A stretch of DNA of 23,415 bases from positions 1-23,415 of the forward strand of contig DKBI01000266.1 in the NCBI GenBank assembly GCA_002451175.1, written 5' to 3'. The DNA is from Betaproteobacteria bacterium UBA6904 (lineage in GTDB: Bacteria > Pseudomonadota > Gammaproteobacteria > Burkholderiales > SG8-39). Shown piece by piece: positions 9,236 through 17,631 of this stretch (position 1 is its first letter; every line of letters starts with the position of its first letter). The translations under genes and the position numbers were made by a program. The notes below the pieces were generated by a model. The model ran no database searches. It was not told where the DNA came from and worked only from the letters and a program-made list of their open reading frames with translations.

Positions 9236-11077
9236 CTAGCGGGGCGCCGCCGCAGCCTCCGCCTCCAGCGCCTGCGCCCGGGCCTCCTGCTGCTGGAGCA
9301 TCCACATGCGGGCGTATTCCCCCCCCGCGGCGAGCAATTCGCGGTGCGTGCCGCGCTCGGTGATCCGCCCGCCGGAGAGCACGAGGATCTGGTCCGCGTC
9401 CTTGATCGTCGACAGCCGATGCGCGATGACCAGCGTCGTGCGCCCGATCGCGATGCGCTCGAGTTCCGCCTGGATCGCCTGCTCGGACTTGGAGTCGAGC
9501 GCCGACGTGGCCTCGTCGAAGATCAGGATCCGCGGATTCTTCAGCAGCGCCCGCGCGATCGCCACGCGCTGCTTCTCGCCGCCGGAGAGCTTCAGGCCGC
9601 GCTCGCCCACGGTCGACGCGTATTTCGCGGGCAGCGATTCGATGAACTCGTGGATGTGCGCCGCGCGCGCCGCCTCGGTGACCTCGTCCTCGCCGGCCTC
9701 CGGGCGGCCGTAGTGGATGTTGTAGCGGATCGTGTCGTTGAACAGCACCGTGTCCTGCGGCACGATGCCGATCGCGCCGCGCAGCGACTGCTGCTGCACG
9801 TCGCGGACGTCGGCGCCGTTGATGCGGATCGCGCCGCCGGTGACGTCGTAGAAGCGGTACAGCAGGCGCGCGAGCGTGGACTTCCCCGAGCCCGAGGGGC
9901 CGACGACGGCGACGCGCTGGCCCGCGGGAATGACGAAACTCACGTCCTGCAGGATGCGGCGGTCCGGCTCGTAGTGAAACGCCACGTCGCGGAACTCGAC
10001 GGTCGCCGGGCCCTCCGGCAGCGGCGGCGCGCCCGGGCGGTCCTCGACCTCCCGGTTCGCGGCGAGCAGCCGGAACATGCGATCCATGTCGATCAGCGAC
10101 TGCTTGATCTCGCGGTACACCATGCCGAGGAAGTTGAGCGGGATGTAGAGCTGGATCAGCAGCCCGTTGACGAGCACCAGGTCGCCGAGCGTGAAGGCCT
10201 CGGCGACCACGCCCTCCGCGGCGAGGAACATCAGCGCCGTGAGCGCCGCGGCGATGATCAGGCTCTGGCCGACGTTGAGCAGCCCGAGCGACGCCTCGGC
10301 CTTCACCGCGGCCGCCTCGTAGCGGCGCAGGTTCTCGTCGTAGCGCTGCGCCTCGAAGGCCTCGTTGCCGAAGTACTTCACCGTTTCGTAGTTGAGCAGG
10401 CTGTCGATCGCCCGCGTGTTGGCCCGGGAGTCGAGCTCGTTCGCGCGCCGCCGGATCTCGGTGCGCCACTCGGTGACCAGCACCGTGAACGCGATGTACA
10501 CCGCGACCGCGCCGAAGGTGATGGCGGCGAAGCGCCAGTCGAACTTGCCGATCAGCACCGCGGCGACCAGCGCGAACTCGAGGATCACCGGGATGATCGA
10601 GAAGATCATGTAGTTGAGCAGCTGCGAGATGCCGCGCGTGCCGCGCTCGATGTCGCGCGTCATGCCGCCGGTCTGCCGCTCGAGATGGAAGCGCAGCGAC
10701 AGGCTGTGCAGGTGCCGGAACACGCCCAGCGCCACGCGGCGGATCGCGCGCTGGATCACGCGCACGAAGACGACGTCGCGCAACTCCGCGAACAGCGTCG
10801 TCGAGAACCGCAGCGCGCCGTAGATGACGAGCAGCGCGGCCGGCACCGCGACCACCGCCACCTTCGGGTCGAGGCCGTCGATGATCTGCTTCATCAGCAG
10901 CGGCACGCCGACGTTGGCGAGCTTGGCGCCGACGAGAAACACGAGCGCGAGCACCACGCGCCAGCGGTATTCCCAGAGGTAGGGGGCGAGCAGCGCGGCC
11001 GCGCGCCATTCGCTGCCGCGCAGGGCCTGCGCCGGCCCGCGTCCGCCCGCCGATGCGGAGTGCGCGTGGGTGCTCAT
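9236..11077 (-). CDS. ABC exporter, ABCB/Atm1-type half-transporter (membrane plus ATPase domains)
   Basis: Inner-membrane homodimeric exporter. 613 residues from ATG (MSTHAHSAS). The transmembrane domain covers about 30-335 with six hydrophobic helices, including the conserved RAIDSLLNYETVKYFGNEAFE that marks the Atm1/ABCB7 group. The ATPase domain has Walker A GPSGSGKST, Q-loop IVPQDTVLFNDTI with NIHYGRPEA, signature LSGGEKQR, Walker B ILIFDEATSALD and H-loop IAHRLST. Known Atm1-type proteins move glutathione-linked sulfur or heavy-metal conjugates; the substrate here is inferred only. Transcribed away from psrA; 103 bases separate the start codons and hold the psrA operator. A minus-strand TAGAAT (11094-11089) lies very close to the start codon, and no strong ribosome site is seen. 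Confidence 0.92.
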   Translation of the reverse strand: MSTHAHSASAGGRGPAQALRGSEWRAAALLAPYLWEYRWRVVLALVFLVGAKLANVGVPLLMKQIIDGLDPKVAVVAVPAALLVIYGALRFSTTLFAELRDVVFVRVIQRAIRRVALGVFRHLHSLSLRFHLERQTGGMTRDIERGTRGISQLLNYMIFSIIPVILEFALVAAVLIGKFDWRFAAITFGAVAVYIAFTVLVTEWRTEIRRRANELDSRANTRAIDSLLNYETVKYFGNEAFEAQRYDENLRRYEAAAVKAEASLGLLNVGQSLIIAAALTALMFLAAEGVVAEAFTLGDLVLVNGLLIQLYIPLNFLGMVYREIKQSLIDMDRMFRLLAANREVEDRPGAPPLPEGPATVEFRDVAFHYEPDRRILQDVSFVIPAGQRVAVVGPSGSGKSTLARLLYRFYDVTGGAIRINGADVRDVQQQSLRGAIGIVPQDTVLFNDTIRYNIHYGRPEAGEDEVTEAARAAHIHEFIESLPAKYASTVGERGLKLSGGEKQRVAIARALLKNPRILIFDEATSALDSKSEQAIQAELERIAIGRTTLVIAHRLSTIKDADQILVLSGGRITERGTHRELLAAGGEYARMWMLQQQEARAQALEAEAAAAPR

Positions 11078-11128
11078 CGGAGGCGCGCATTCTAACGGGT
11101 TGGATCCGCGCGTCCGCGGCAGAACCCC

Positions 11129-11157
11129 TTGACGGCAAAAGGCAAGACCAATAACAT
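11129..11157 (+). promoter_or_regulatory. Predicted sigma70 promoter of the psrA-fad operon
   Basis: A TTGACG -35 (11129-11134, 5 of 6 to consensus) and a TAACAT -10 (11152-11157, 4 of 6) are separated by exactly 17 bases. The expected start point is about 11164, inside the palindrome described next. This is the best-formed promoter in the window. Seen in sequence; activity is inferred. Confidence 0.6.
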
Positions 11158-11173
11158 TCAAACGTTCGTTTGA
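11158..11173. promoter_or_regulatory. PsrA-type operator palindrome
   Basis: TCAAACGTTCGTTTGA is a perfect inverted repeat of 7-base arms around TT. It contains CAAAC-N4-GTTTG, matching the G/CAAAC-N2-4-GTTTG/C pattern reported for Pseudomonas PsrA. It starts immediately after the predicted -10 and covers the expected transcription start, so a bound repressor would block transcription. It lies 7 bases before the psrA start codon. Confidence 0.75.
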
Positions 11174-11180
11174 TACCTGG

Positions 11181-11879
11181 ATGCGACCGATGAACCCCGC
11201 CCTGCGCGCCCTCAAGCCGCCTCATGAAACCCGCACACGCATCCTCGATGCCGCCGAGGCCTTGTTCATGCAGCACGGCTTCGAGGGCACGTCGATGCGG
11301 CTGCTCACGGCACAGGCAGGCGTCAATCTCGCCGCCGTGAACTATCACTTCGGCTCGAAGGATGCGCTGATCGAGGCCGTCTTCCGCCGCCGCCTCGATC
11401 CGATGAACGCCGAGCGCATCGCGGAGCTCGACCGGCTGGAGAAATCCGCCGGCGCGATGGCCCCCGCGCCGGCGGACGTGATCCGCGCCTTCCTGCGCGC
11501 CTCGCTGCTCATGATCGAGGACGCGAAGAGCGGCGGCCGCAATTTCATCCGGCTGCTCGGCCGCGCCTACACCGAGCCGTCGAAACCCGTGCGCCTCCTG
11601 ATCGGCCAGCTCTACGCGCCGGCGATGGAACGCTACAAGGCGGCCTTCGAGCGCGTGCTGCCGGAGCTGCCGCGGGACGAGCTGGTGTGGCGATTGCACT
11701 TCATGTTCGGCACGCTCGCCTACACGCTCGCCGCCACCGACACCGTGCATCTCATCGCGGGCTGCAAGCCCGAGGACCGCTACGACGCCAAGCTGCTCGA
11801 GGAGCGCCTCACCGCGTTCCTCGAAGCGGGCCTGCTCGCGCCGCTGCGCGGCGTTTGCGCCGTGCGCAAGGCGGCCTGA
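11181..11879 (+). CDS. psrA: TetR-family fatty-acid-responsive regulator, PsrA-like
   Basis: TetR repressor, 232 residues. PsrA proteins bind long-chain acyl ligands and release beta-oxidation promoters. The helix-turn-helix lies at about 16-62: TRTRILDAAEALFMQHGF then RLLTAQAGVNLAAVNYHFGS, nearly the same as the recognition region of Pseudomonas PsrA as I recall it, followed by KDALIEAVFRRRLDP. The C-terminal part (FIRLLGRAYTE, ELVWRLHFMFGTLAYTLAA) also matches that family. The start may be the ATG at 11181 or the one at 11190 (MNPALRALK); GGAT at 11179-11182 would serve the second. First gene of the operon, 27 bases before fadE, with a matching operator over its promoter, so autoregulation is expected. 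Confidence 0.88.
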   Translation: MRPMNPALRALKPPHETRTRILDAAEALFMQHGFEGTSMRLLTAQAGVNLAAVNYHFGSKDALIEAVFRRRLDPMNAERIAELDRLEKSAGAMAPAPADVIRAFLRASLLMIEDAKSGGRNFIRLLGRAYTEPSKPVRLLIGQLYAPAMERYKAAFERVLPELPRDELVWRLHFMFGTLAYTLAATDTVHLIAGCKPEDRYDAKLLEERLTAFLEAGLLAPLRGVCAVRKAA

Positions 11880-11906
11880 AGAACGAACCGGAGAAAGGAA
11901 ACGCCC

Positions 11907-14384
11907 ATGCTCGTCTTTGCCATCGCCGCGCTCGCCTCGCTGATCGTCCTCGCCTACCTCGAAGCGCCGATCCTCGCCTGGACCCTCGTCGCGGCCGCCT
12001 TGCTCGCCTATCTCGGCGCCGCCGCCGGATTCGGCGGCGCGACGATGACCGTGATCGGCGTGCTGTTCGTCGCCGTCGCGGCCGTGTTGAACGTGCCCGC
12101 CCTGCGGCGCGCGATCCTCAGCGACCGGATCCTGGCGATCTACCGCCGCATCCTGCCGGACATGTCCGCCACGGAGAAAGAGGCCATCGACGCCGGCACC
12201 GTGTGGTGGGACGCCGACCTGTTCTCCGGCCGGCCGGACTGGGACAAGCTGCTCGCCACGCCCGAGCCGAAGCTGACGCCGGAAGAGCAGGCGTTCGTCG
12301 ACGGCCCCTGCGAGGAAATCTGCGCGATGGTGAACGACTGGGAAGTCACGCACGAGCGCTACGACCTGCCGCCGCAGGCCTGGCAGTTCCTCAAGGACCA
12401 GGGCTTCCTCGGCATGATCATCCCGAAGCAGTACGGCGGCCTCGGCTTCTCCGCGCTCGCGCATTCCGCCGTGATCACCAAGCTCTCGACGCGCTCGAAC
12501 ACCCTCGCCGTCTCGGCGATGGTGCCGAATTCGCTCGGGCCCGCCGAGCTGCTGCTGCACTACGGCACGGACGAGCAGAAGAACCACTACCTGCCGCGCC
12601 TCGCGAAAGGCGCCGAGGTGCCCTGCTTTGCGCTCACCAGCCCGGAAGCCGGTTCCGACGCCGCCTCGATTCCCGATTACGGCGTGGTCTGCAAGGGAAC
12701 GTGGCAGGGCAAGGAAGTGCTCGGCATGCGCGTCACCTGGGACAAGCGCTACATCACGCTCGGCCCGGTGGCGACGCTGCTCGGCCTCGCGTTCCGCCTC
12801 TACGATCCGGAGCACCTGCTGGGCGAGCAGGAGGACCTCGGCATCACCTGCGCGCTCGTCCCGGCGAGCACGCCCGGCGTGGAGATCGGCCGCCGCCACC
12901 TGCCCCTCAACGCGGCGTTCCAGAACGGTCCGACGCGCGGCAAGGAAGTCTTCATGCCGATCGAGTGGATCATCGGCGGGCGCGACTACGCGGGCAAGGG
13001 CTGGATGATGCTCATGAACTGCCTGGCCGCGGGCCGCTCGATCTCGCTGCCGGCCTCGTCGGTCGGCGGCGCGAAGGCGCTCTCGCGCTACACCGGCGCG
13101 TACGCGCGCGTGCGCAGCCAGTTCCGCACGCCGATCGGCCGGCTCGAGGGCGTCGAGGACGCGCTGGGCCGCATCGCGGCCAACGCGTACATGATGGATG
13201 CGGTGCGCGTCATGACCGCCGGCGCCGTCGACGCGGGGGAGAAGCCCTCGGTGATCTCGGCGATCGTCAAGTACCACATGACCGAGCGCATCCGCGAGAT
13301 CGTCAACCACGCGATGGACATCCACGGCGGCAAGGGCATCTGCCTGGGACCGAACAACTACGTCGGCCGCGGCTACCAGGTGATTCCGGTCGGCATCACG
13401 GTCGAGGGCGCCAACATCCTCACGCGCAGCCTGATCATCTTCGGCCAGGGCGCGATCCGCTGCCATCCGTACGTGCTGCGCGAGATGCGCGCCGCGAAGG
13501 ATCTGAAGGACGACGCGGCCTCGCGCGAGTTCGACGCGGCCTTCACGTCGCACATCGGCCACACGCTCTCCAACGGCGTGCGCGCGTTCGTGCACAGCCT
13601 GACGGGATCGCGTCTCGCGGCCGCGCCGCGCGGCGCCGCCCCCGAGATGGCGCGCTACTACCAGCGCGTCGGCCATCTGTCCGCGGCGTTCGCCTTCCTC
13701 GCCGACATGTCGATGCTCGCCATGGGCGGCGCGCTCAAGCGCAAGGAGAAGATCTCGGCGCGCCTCGGCGACGTGCTGTCGATGATGTACCTGATCTCCG
13801 CGACCCTGAAGCGCTACGAGGACCAGGGCCGGCCGCGCGAGGACCTGCCGCTCGTCCACTGGTCGGTGCGCGATGCGCTCTGGCAGGCGCAGCAGGCGAT
13901 CGACGCGATCTACGCCAACTTCCCCGTGCCGTCGCTGCGCGCGCTGCTGCGCTGGGTGGTGTTCCCGCTCGGCACGCCGTTCCGCACGCCCAAGGATCGG
14001 CACAACCACCGCTGCGCGAAGATCGTCCTCGAGCCCGGCGCGGCGCGCGAGCGCCTGAGCGCCGGCATGTACGTCGGCAAGGGCGACGCCGACATCACGG
14101 GCGTCCTCGAGGCGGCGTTCGTCGCCACGATCGAGTGCGAGCCGATCGAGAAGAAGCTGCGCGAGGCGGTGAAGAGCGGGCGCCTGGCGACCCACTCCGG
14201 CCTCGACACGGCCGCGGCGGCCCACGCGCAGGGGCTGATCAGCGATGCGGAACACGCGCTGTGGCGCCGCAAGGAGGCCCTGCGCAAGCGCGTCATCGCC
14301 GTGGACGACTTCCCGCGCGATTTCGGGCGCGCCGAGAGCCTGCAGCGCGGCGCGCAGGAACACGTCACGGCCAAAGCGGCCTGA
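11907..14384 (+). CDS. fadE: Acyl-CoA dehydrogenase FadE, membrane-type
   Basis: FAD enzyme for the first beta-oxidation step, acyl-CoA to trans-2-enoyl-CoA. 825 residues, as for E. coli FadE (814), much longer than ordinary ~380-residue acyl-CoA dehydrogenases. Residues 1-70 form about three hydrophobic segments (FAIAALASLIVLAYLEAP onward), implying membrane attachment. The dehydrogenase core holds PKQYGGLGFSALAHS, CFALTSPEAGSDAAS, DIHGGKGICLGPNNY and TVEGANILTRS; Glu500 in the last sits where the catalytic base of the family lies. The FadE-specific C-terminal domain continues to the end. AGGA (11896-11899) is 7 bases before the ATG. Second gene of the PsrA operon, 15 bases before fadI. Confidence 0.95.
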   Translation: MLVFAIAALASLIVLAYLEAPILAWTLVAAALLAYLGAAAGFGGATMTVIGVLFVAVAAVLNVPALRRAILSDRILAIYRRILPDMSATEKEAIDAGTVWWDADLFSGRPDWDKLLATPEPKLTPEEQAFVDGPCEEICAMVNDWEVTHERYDLPPQAWQFLKDQGFLGMIIPKQYGGLGFSALAHSAVITKLSTRSNTLAVSAMVPNSLGPAELLLHYGTDEQKNHYLPRLAKGAEVPCFALTSPEAGSDAASIPDYGVVCKGTWQGKEVLGMRVTWDKRYITLGPVATLLGLAFRLYDPEHLLGEQEDLGITCALVPASTPGVEIGRRHLPLNAAFQNGPTRGKEVFMPIEWIIGGRDYAGKGWMMLMNCLAAGRSISLPASSVGGAKALSRYTGAYARVRSQFRTPIGRLEGVEDALGRIAANAYMMDAVRVMTAGAVDAGEKPSVISAIVKYHMTERIREIVNHAMDIHGGKGICLGPNNYVGRGYQVIPVGITVEGANILTRSLIIFGQGAIRCHPYVLREMRAAKDLKDDAASREFDAAFTSHIGHTLSNGVRAFVHSLTGSRLAAAPRGAAPEMARYYQRVGHLSAAFAFLADMSMLAMGGALKRKEKISARLGDVLSMMYLISATLKRYEDQGRPREDLPLVHWSVRDALWQAQQAIDAIYANFPVPSLRALLRWVVFPLGTPFRTPKDRHNHRCAKIVLEPGAARERLSAGMYVGKGDADITGVLEAAFVATIECEPIEKKLREAVKSGRLATHSGLDTAAAAHAQGLISDAEHALWRRKEALRKRVIAVDDFPRDFGRAESLQRGAQEHVTAKAA

Positions 14385-14386
14385 AA

Positions 14387-14392
14387 GAGGAG
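14387..14392 (+). promoter_or_regulatory. Ribosome binding site deciding the fadI start
   Basis: GAGGAG sits 7 bases before the ATG at 14400. This favours that ATG (MARMAKPVF) over the in-frame ATG at 14409. Confidence 0.7.
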
Positions 14393-14399
14393 ACTCAGC

Positions 14400-15704
14400 A
14401 TGGCACGCATGGCGAAACCCGTATTCGTGATCGACGGCGCGCGAACGCCGTTCCTCAAGGCGAAGAATCGACCCGGGCCGTTCTCGGCGGGCGATCTGGC
14501 GACGCAGGCAGGACGCGCGCTGCTCGTGCGGCAGAAATTCGCGCCGACGGATCTCGACGAGGTCATTCTCGGTTGCGCGGCGCCGTCGGTGGACGAGGTG
14601 AACGTCGGCCGCGTGGTCGCGCTGCGCATGGGCTGCGGGCAGAAGGTGCCCGGCTGGACCGTGATGCGCAACTGCGCGAGCGGCATGCAGGCGCTCGACT
14701 CGGGGATCAACAACATTCTCGCCGGGCGCGCGCAGCTCGTGCTCGCGGGGGGCGTGGACGCCCTGTCGCGCGCGCCGCTGCTGTATGCCGACGCCATGGT
14801 GCTGTGGTTCGCGGGCATGATGCAGGCGAAGACCGCCGGGCAGAAGGCGGCGCATTTCGCGCGCCTGCCGTTCAAGGCGATGCTCTCGCCCGTGATCGGC
14901 ATCATGAAGGGGCTCACCGACCCGATGGTCGGGCTGCTCATGGGACAGACCGCCGAGAACCTCGCGCACCGGTTCGGCATCACGCGCGCGCAGATGGACG
15001 CGTTCTCCGTGCGCAGCCACCAGCGCGTGAGCGCCGCGCAGGACGGCGGGGCGCTCGCCGCCGCCGGCGGCGAAGTGGAGGCGGTCTATGACCGCGATGG
15101 CAACGCCTTTGCGCTCGACGACGGCGTGCGGCGCGACGCGTCACCGGAGAACCTCGCCAAGCTGAAGCCGTTCTTCGACCGCAAGTACGGCAACGTCACC
15201 CCCGGCAACTCCTCGCAGATCACCGACGGCGCGGCGTGGCTGCTGCTCGCCTCGGAGGACGCCGTCCGGCGTCACGACCTGCAGCCGATCGGCCAGATCG
15301 TCGATTCGGAATGGGCGGGCCTCGACCCGGCGCAGATGGGGCTGGGTCCGGTGCACGCGGCGACGCCGATCCTCAAGCGCCAGGGGCTGGCGTTGAACGC
15401 GCCCGATTACTGGGAGATCAACGAGGCGTTCGCTGCGCAGGTGCTCGGCTGCGTCGCCGCGTGGCAGGACGACGCGTACTGCCGCGAGCAGCTCGGCCTC
15501 GACGGCGCGCTCGGCGCGCTCGACGAGCGCAAGCTCAACGTCGACGGCGGCGCGATCGCGCTCGGCCACCCGGTGGGCGCCTCCGGCGCGCGCATCGTGC
15601 TGCATCTGCTGAAGACGCTGCGCCGCGAGAAGGCCAAGCGCGGCATGGCCGCGATCTGCATCGGCGGCGGGCTCGGCGGCGCGATGCTGGTGGAGGCGCT
15701 GTGA
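14400..15704 (+). CDS. fadI: 3-ketoacyl-CoA thiolase (acetyl-CoA C-acyltransferase), FadI-like
   Basis: Cleaves 3-ketoacyl-CoA with CoA to acetyl-CoA and a shortened acyl-CoA. 434 residues, matching FadI (436) better than FadA (387). Active-site residues are all present: nucleophile Cys92 in RNCASGMQALDSG, NEAFAAQ near 339-345, His390 in GGAIALGHPVGASGAR and Cys420 in CIGGGLGGAM. The long FadI-type loop region (about 130-180, with the hydrophobic LLYADAMVLWFAGMMQ) is present. Gene order thiolase then multifunctional enzyme also resembles fadIJ rather than fadBA. Its TGA shares one base with the fadJ ATG. The thiolase call is certain; the fadI label is by length and order and could be written fadA in other annotations. 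Confidence 0.88.
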   Translation: MARMAKPVFVIDGARTPFLKAKNRPGPFSAGDLATQAGRALLVRQKFAPTDLDEVILGCAAPSVDEVNVGRVVALRMGCGQKVPGWTVMRNCASGMQALDSGINNILAGRAQLVLAGGVDALSRAPLLYADAMVLWFAGMMQAKTAGQKAAHFARLPFKAMLSPVIGIMKGLTDPMVGLLMGQTAENLAHRFGITRAQMDAFSVRSHQRVSAAQDGGALAAAGGEVEAVYDRDGNAFALDDGVRRDASPENLAKLKPFFDRKYGNVTPGNSSQITDGAAWLLLASEDAVRRHDLQPIGQIVDSEWAGLDPAQMGLGPVHAATPILKRQGLALNAPDYWEINEAFAAQVLGCVAAWQDDAYCREQLGLDGALGALDERKLNVDGGAIALGHPVGASGARIVLHLLKTLRREKAKRGMAAICIGGGLGGAMLVEAL

Positions 15705-17629
15705 TGAAGCACTGGCGCTGGGAGCAGGACGCGCAGGGCCTCGTCTGGCTGACGTTCGACAAGGCCGGCGAATCCACCAACACGTTCTCGCGCGAGGCGC
15801 TCGACGAGCTCGACGCGGCGCTCGACGCCGTCGCCGCGCAGCAGCCGAAGGGGCTCGTCATCCGCTCGGCGAAGGACAACTTCATCGCCGGCGCGGACGT
15901 CAACGAGTTCGTGAAGTTCAAGTCGTCCGACGAGGCCTTCGAGTTCACGCGCAAGGGCTGGGACGTGATGCAGAAGCTGCGCGACCTGCCGTTCCCGACC
16001 ACCGCCATGATCCACGGCTTCTGCATGGGCGGCGGGCTCGAACTCGCACTCGCCTGCCGCTATCGCGTCGCGCTCGACGACCCGAAGACGCGCTTCGCGT
16101 TTCCCGAGGTGATGCTCGGCATCTGGCCGTTCTGGCACGGGCTGCAATGGCTGCCGAAACTGGTCGGTCCCGCGGCCGCGTTCGACCTGCTGCTCACCGG
16201 CAAGACCGCGGACACGCGCAAGGCGAGGCGCATCGGCCTCGTCACGCAGGCCGTGCCGCTGCGCATCCTGGAAAACACCGCGCGCATGGTCACGCTCGAG
16301 GCCCCGGCGCCCCGCGCGCTGCCGTTCCTGCAGCGCCTGATGCTCGGCCCGCTGCGCGGCCTGGTCGTCTCGCAGGCCCGCAAGCAGGTGGCGAAGCGCG
16401 CGCGCCGCGAGCACTACCCGGCGCCGTACGCGATCCTCGAGGCCTGGCAGAAGTACGACGGCGACCTGCTGCGCAGCAAGGACGACCCCTTCTGTTCGCT
16501 CAAGGCGCTCTCCGAGCACCCGACGACGGCCAACCTGATCCGCATCTTCTTCCTGCAGGAGCGGCTGAAGTCGATCGGCAAGGACACCGACTTCACGCCG
16601 AAGCACGTGCACGTCGTGGGCGCCGGCGTCATGGGTGGCGACATCGCGGCGCTCTGCGCGATGCGCGGCATGACCGTCACGCTGCAGGACACGGCGCCCG
16701 AGCGGCTCGCGCCGGCGGTGAAGCGCGCCGCCAAGCTGTTCGCGCGGCGGCTGCGCGACAGGCGCCGCGAGCGCGACGCGCTCGACCGGCTGATCCCGGA
16801 CGTCTCGGGCGCCGGCGCGGCGCGCGCCGACGTCATCATCGAGGCGATCTTCGAGAATCTCGCCGCGAAGCGCGAGTTGTTCGCGAAGCTGGAGGCGGTC
16901 GCCAGGCCCGACGCGGTGATCGCCACGAACACCTCGAGCCTGAAGCTTGCCGACATCGCCGCGGGCTTCCGCGATCCGTCGCGGCTCGTGGGGATCCACT
17001 TCTTCAATCCGGTGCCGCAGATGATGCTGGTCGAAGTCGTCTCCGGCGAGCACACCGCACCGGCGCTCGCTGCGAAGGCCGCGGCGTTCGTGCGCAGCAT
17101 CGACAAGCTGCCGCTGCCGGTCCGCGATGCGCCCGGATTCCTCGTCAATCGCGTGCTCGGGCCGTACATGCAGAATGCCTTCCGCATGCTCGACGAGGGC
17201 GCCAAGCCCGAGACCATCGACGCGGCGATGGAGGCGTTCGGCATGCCGATGGGCCCGATGGCGCTGGCCGACACCGTCGGTCTGGACATCTGCCTCGCGG
17301 CGGGCAAGGAACTCGCCAAGAAGGGCGCCTCGGGCGAGCCGGACGCGCCCCAGATTCTGCTCAACAAGGTCGCGCTCGGGCATCTGGGCCGCAAGTCCGG
17401 CCAGGGCATCTACGCCTACGAGAAGGGCAAGCCGGCGAAGGGCCAGCCGGATGCCTACGACCAGGGCCTGATCGATTCGCTGATCGAGCCGTACCTCACC
17501 GAGGCGAGCGCCGTGCACGCCGAGGGCATCGTCGCGGACGCCGACCTGATCGACGCCGGGCTCATCTTCGGCACGGGCTTTGCGCCGTTCCGCGGCGGTC
17601 CATTGCATTACCTCGCGACGCGCCCGTGA
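15704..17629 (+). CDS. fadJ: Multifunctional enoyl-CoA hydratase / 3-hydroxyacyl-CoA dehydrogenase, FadJ/FadB-like
   Basis: Second and third beta-oxidation steps in one chain. 641 residues, shorter than FadJ (714) or FadB (729). The N-terminal crotonase domain (1-190) has GADVNEF, Glu113 in CMGGGLELALACRY and Glu135 in FPEVMLGIWPFWHG, so both catalytic acids are kept; the loop after Glu135 lacks the usual PGxGG. From about 302 the NAD domain begins with VVGAGVMGGDIA, then ATNTSSL, GIHFFNPVPQMMLVEVVSG (catalytic His and Glu) and PGFLVNRVLGPYMQNAF. The chain stops directly after GTGFAPFRGGPLHYLA, where FadB continues for roughly 40 more residues. Start ATG overlaps the fadI stop (TGATG). The pairing with FadI as an alpha/beta complex is inferred. 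Confidence 0.92.
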   Translation: MKHWRWEQDAQGLVWLTFDKAGESTNTFSREALDELDAALDAVAAQQPKGLVIRSAKDNFIAGADVNEFVKFKSSDEAFEFTRKGWDVMQKLRDLPFPTTAMIHGFCMGGGLELALACRYRVALDDPKTRFAFPEVMLGIWPFWHGLQWLPKLVGPAAAFDLLLTGKTADTRKARRIGLVTQAVPLRILENTARMVTLEAPAPRALPFLQRLMLGPLRGLVVSQARKQVAKRARREHYPAPYAILEAWQKYDGDLLRSKDDPFCSLKALSEHPTTANLIRIFFLQERLKSIGKDTDFTPKHVHVVGAGVMGGDIAALCAMRGMTVTLQDTAPERLAPAVKRAAKLFARRLRDRRRERDALDRLIPDVSGAGAARADVIIEAIFENLAAKRELFAKLEAVARPDAVIATNTSSLKLADIAAGFRDPSRLVGIHFFNPVPQMMLVEVVSGEHTAPALAAKAAAFVRSIDKLPLPVRDAPGFLVNRVLGPYMQNAFRMLDEGAKPETIDAAMEAFGMPMGPMALADTVGLDICLAAGKELAKKGASGEPDAPQILLNKVALGHLGRKSGQGIYAYEKGKPAKGQPDAYDQGLIDSLIEPYLTEASAVHAEGIVADADLIDAGLIFGTGFAPFRGGPLHYLATRP

Positions 17630-17631
17630 GC

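Noticed and set aside
9204..15020. Very long open frame of about 1938 codons on the minus strand
   Set aside because: It runs antisense to psrA, fadE and most of fadI and in another frame of the ABC exporter. The translation is Arg/His/Ala-rich without domains, as expected for shadow frames in high-G+C DNA.
15407..17608. Open frame of 733 codons antisense to fadJ and the end of fadI
   Set aside because: Entirely explained as a shadow of fadI/fadJ; no recognisable motif.
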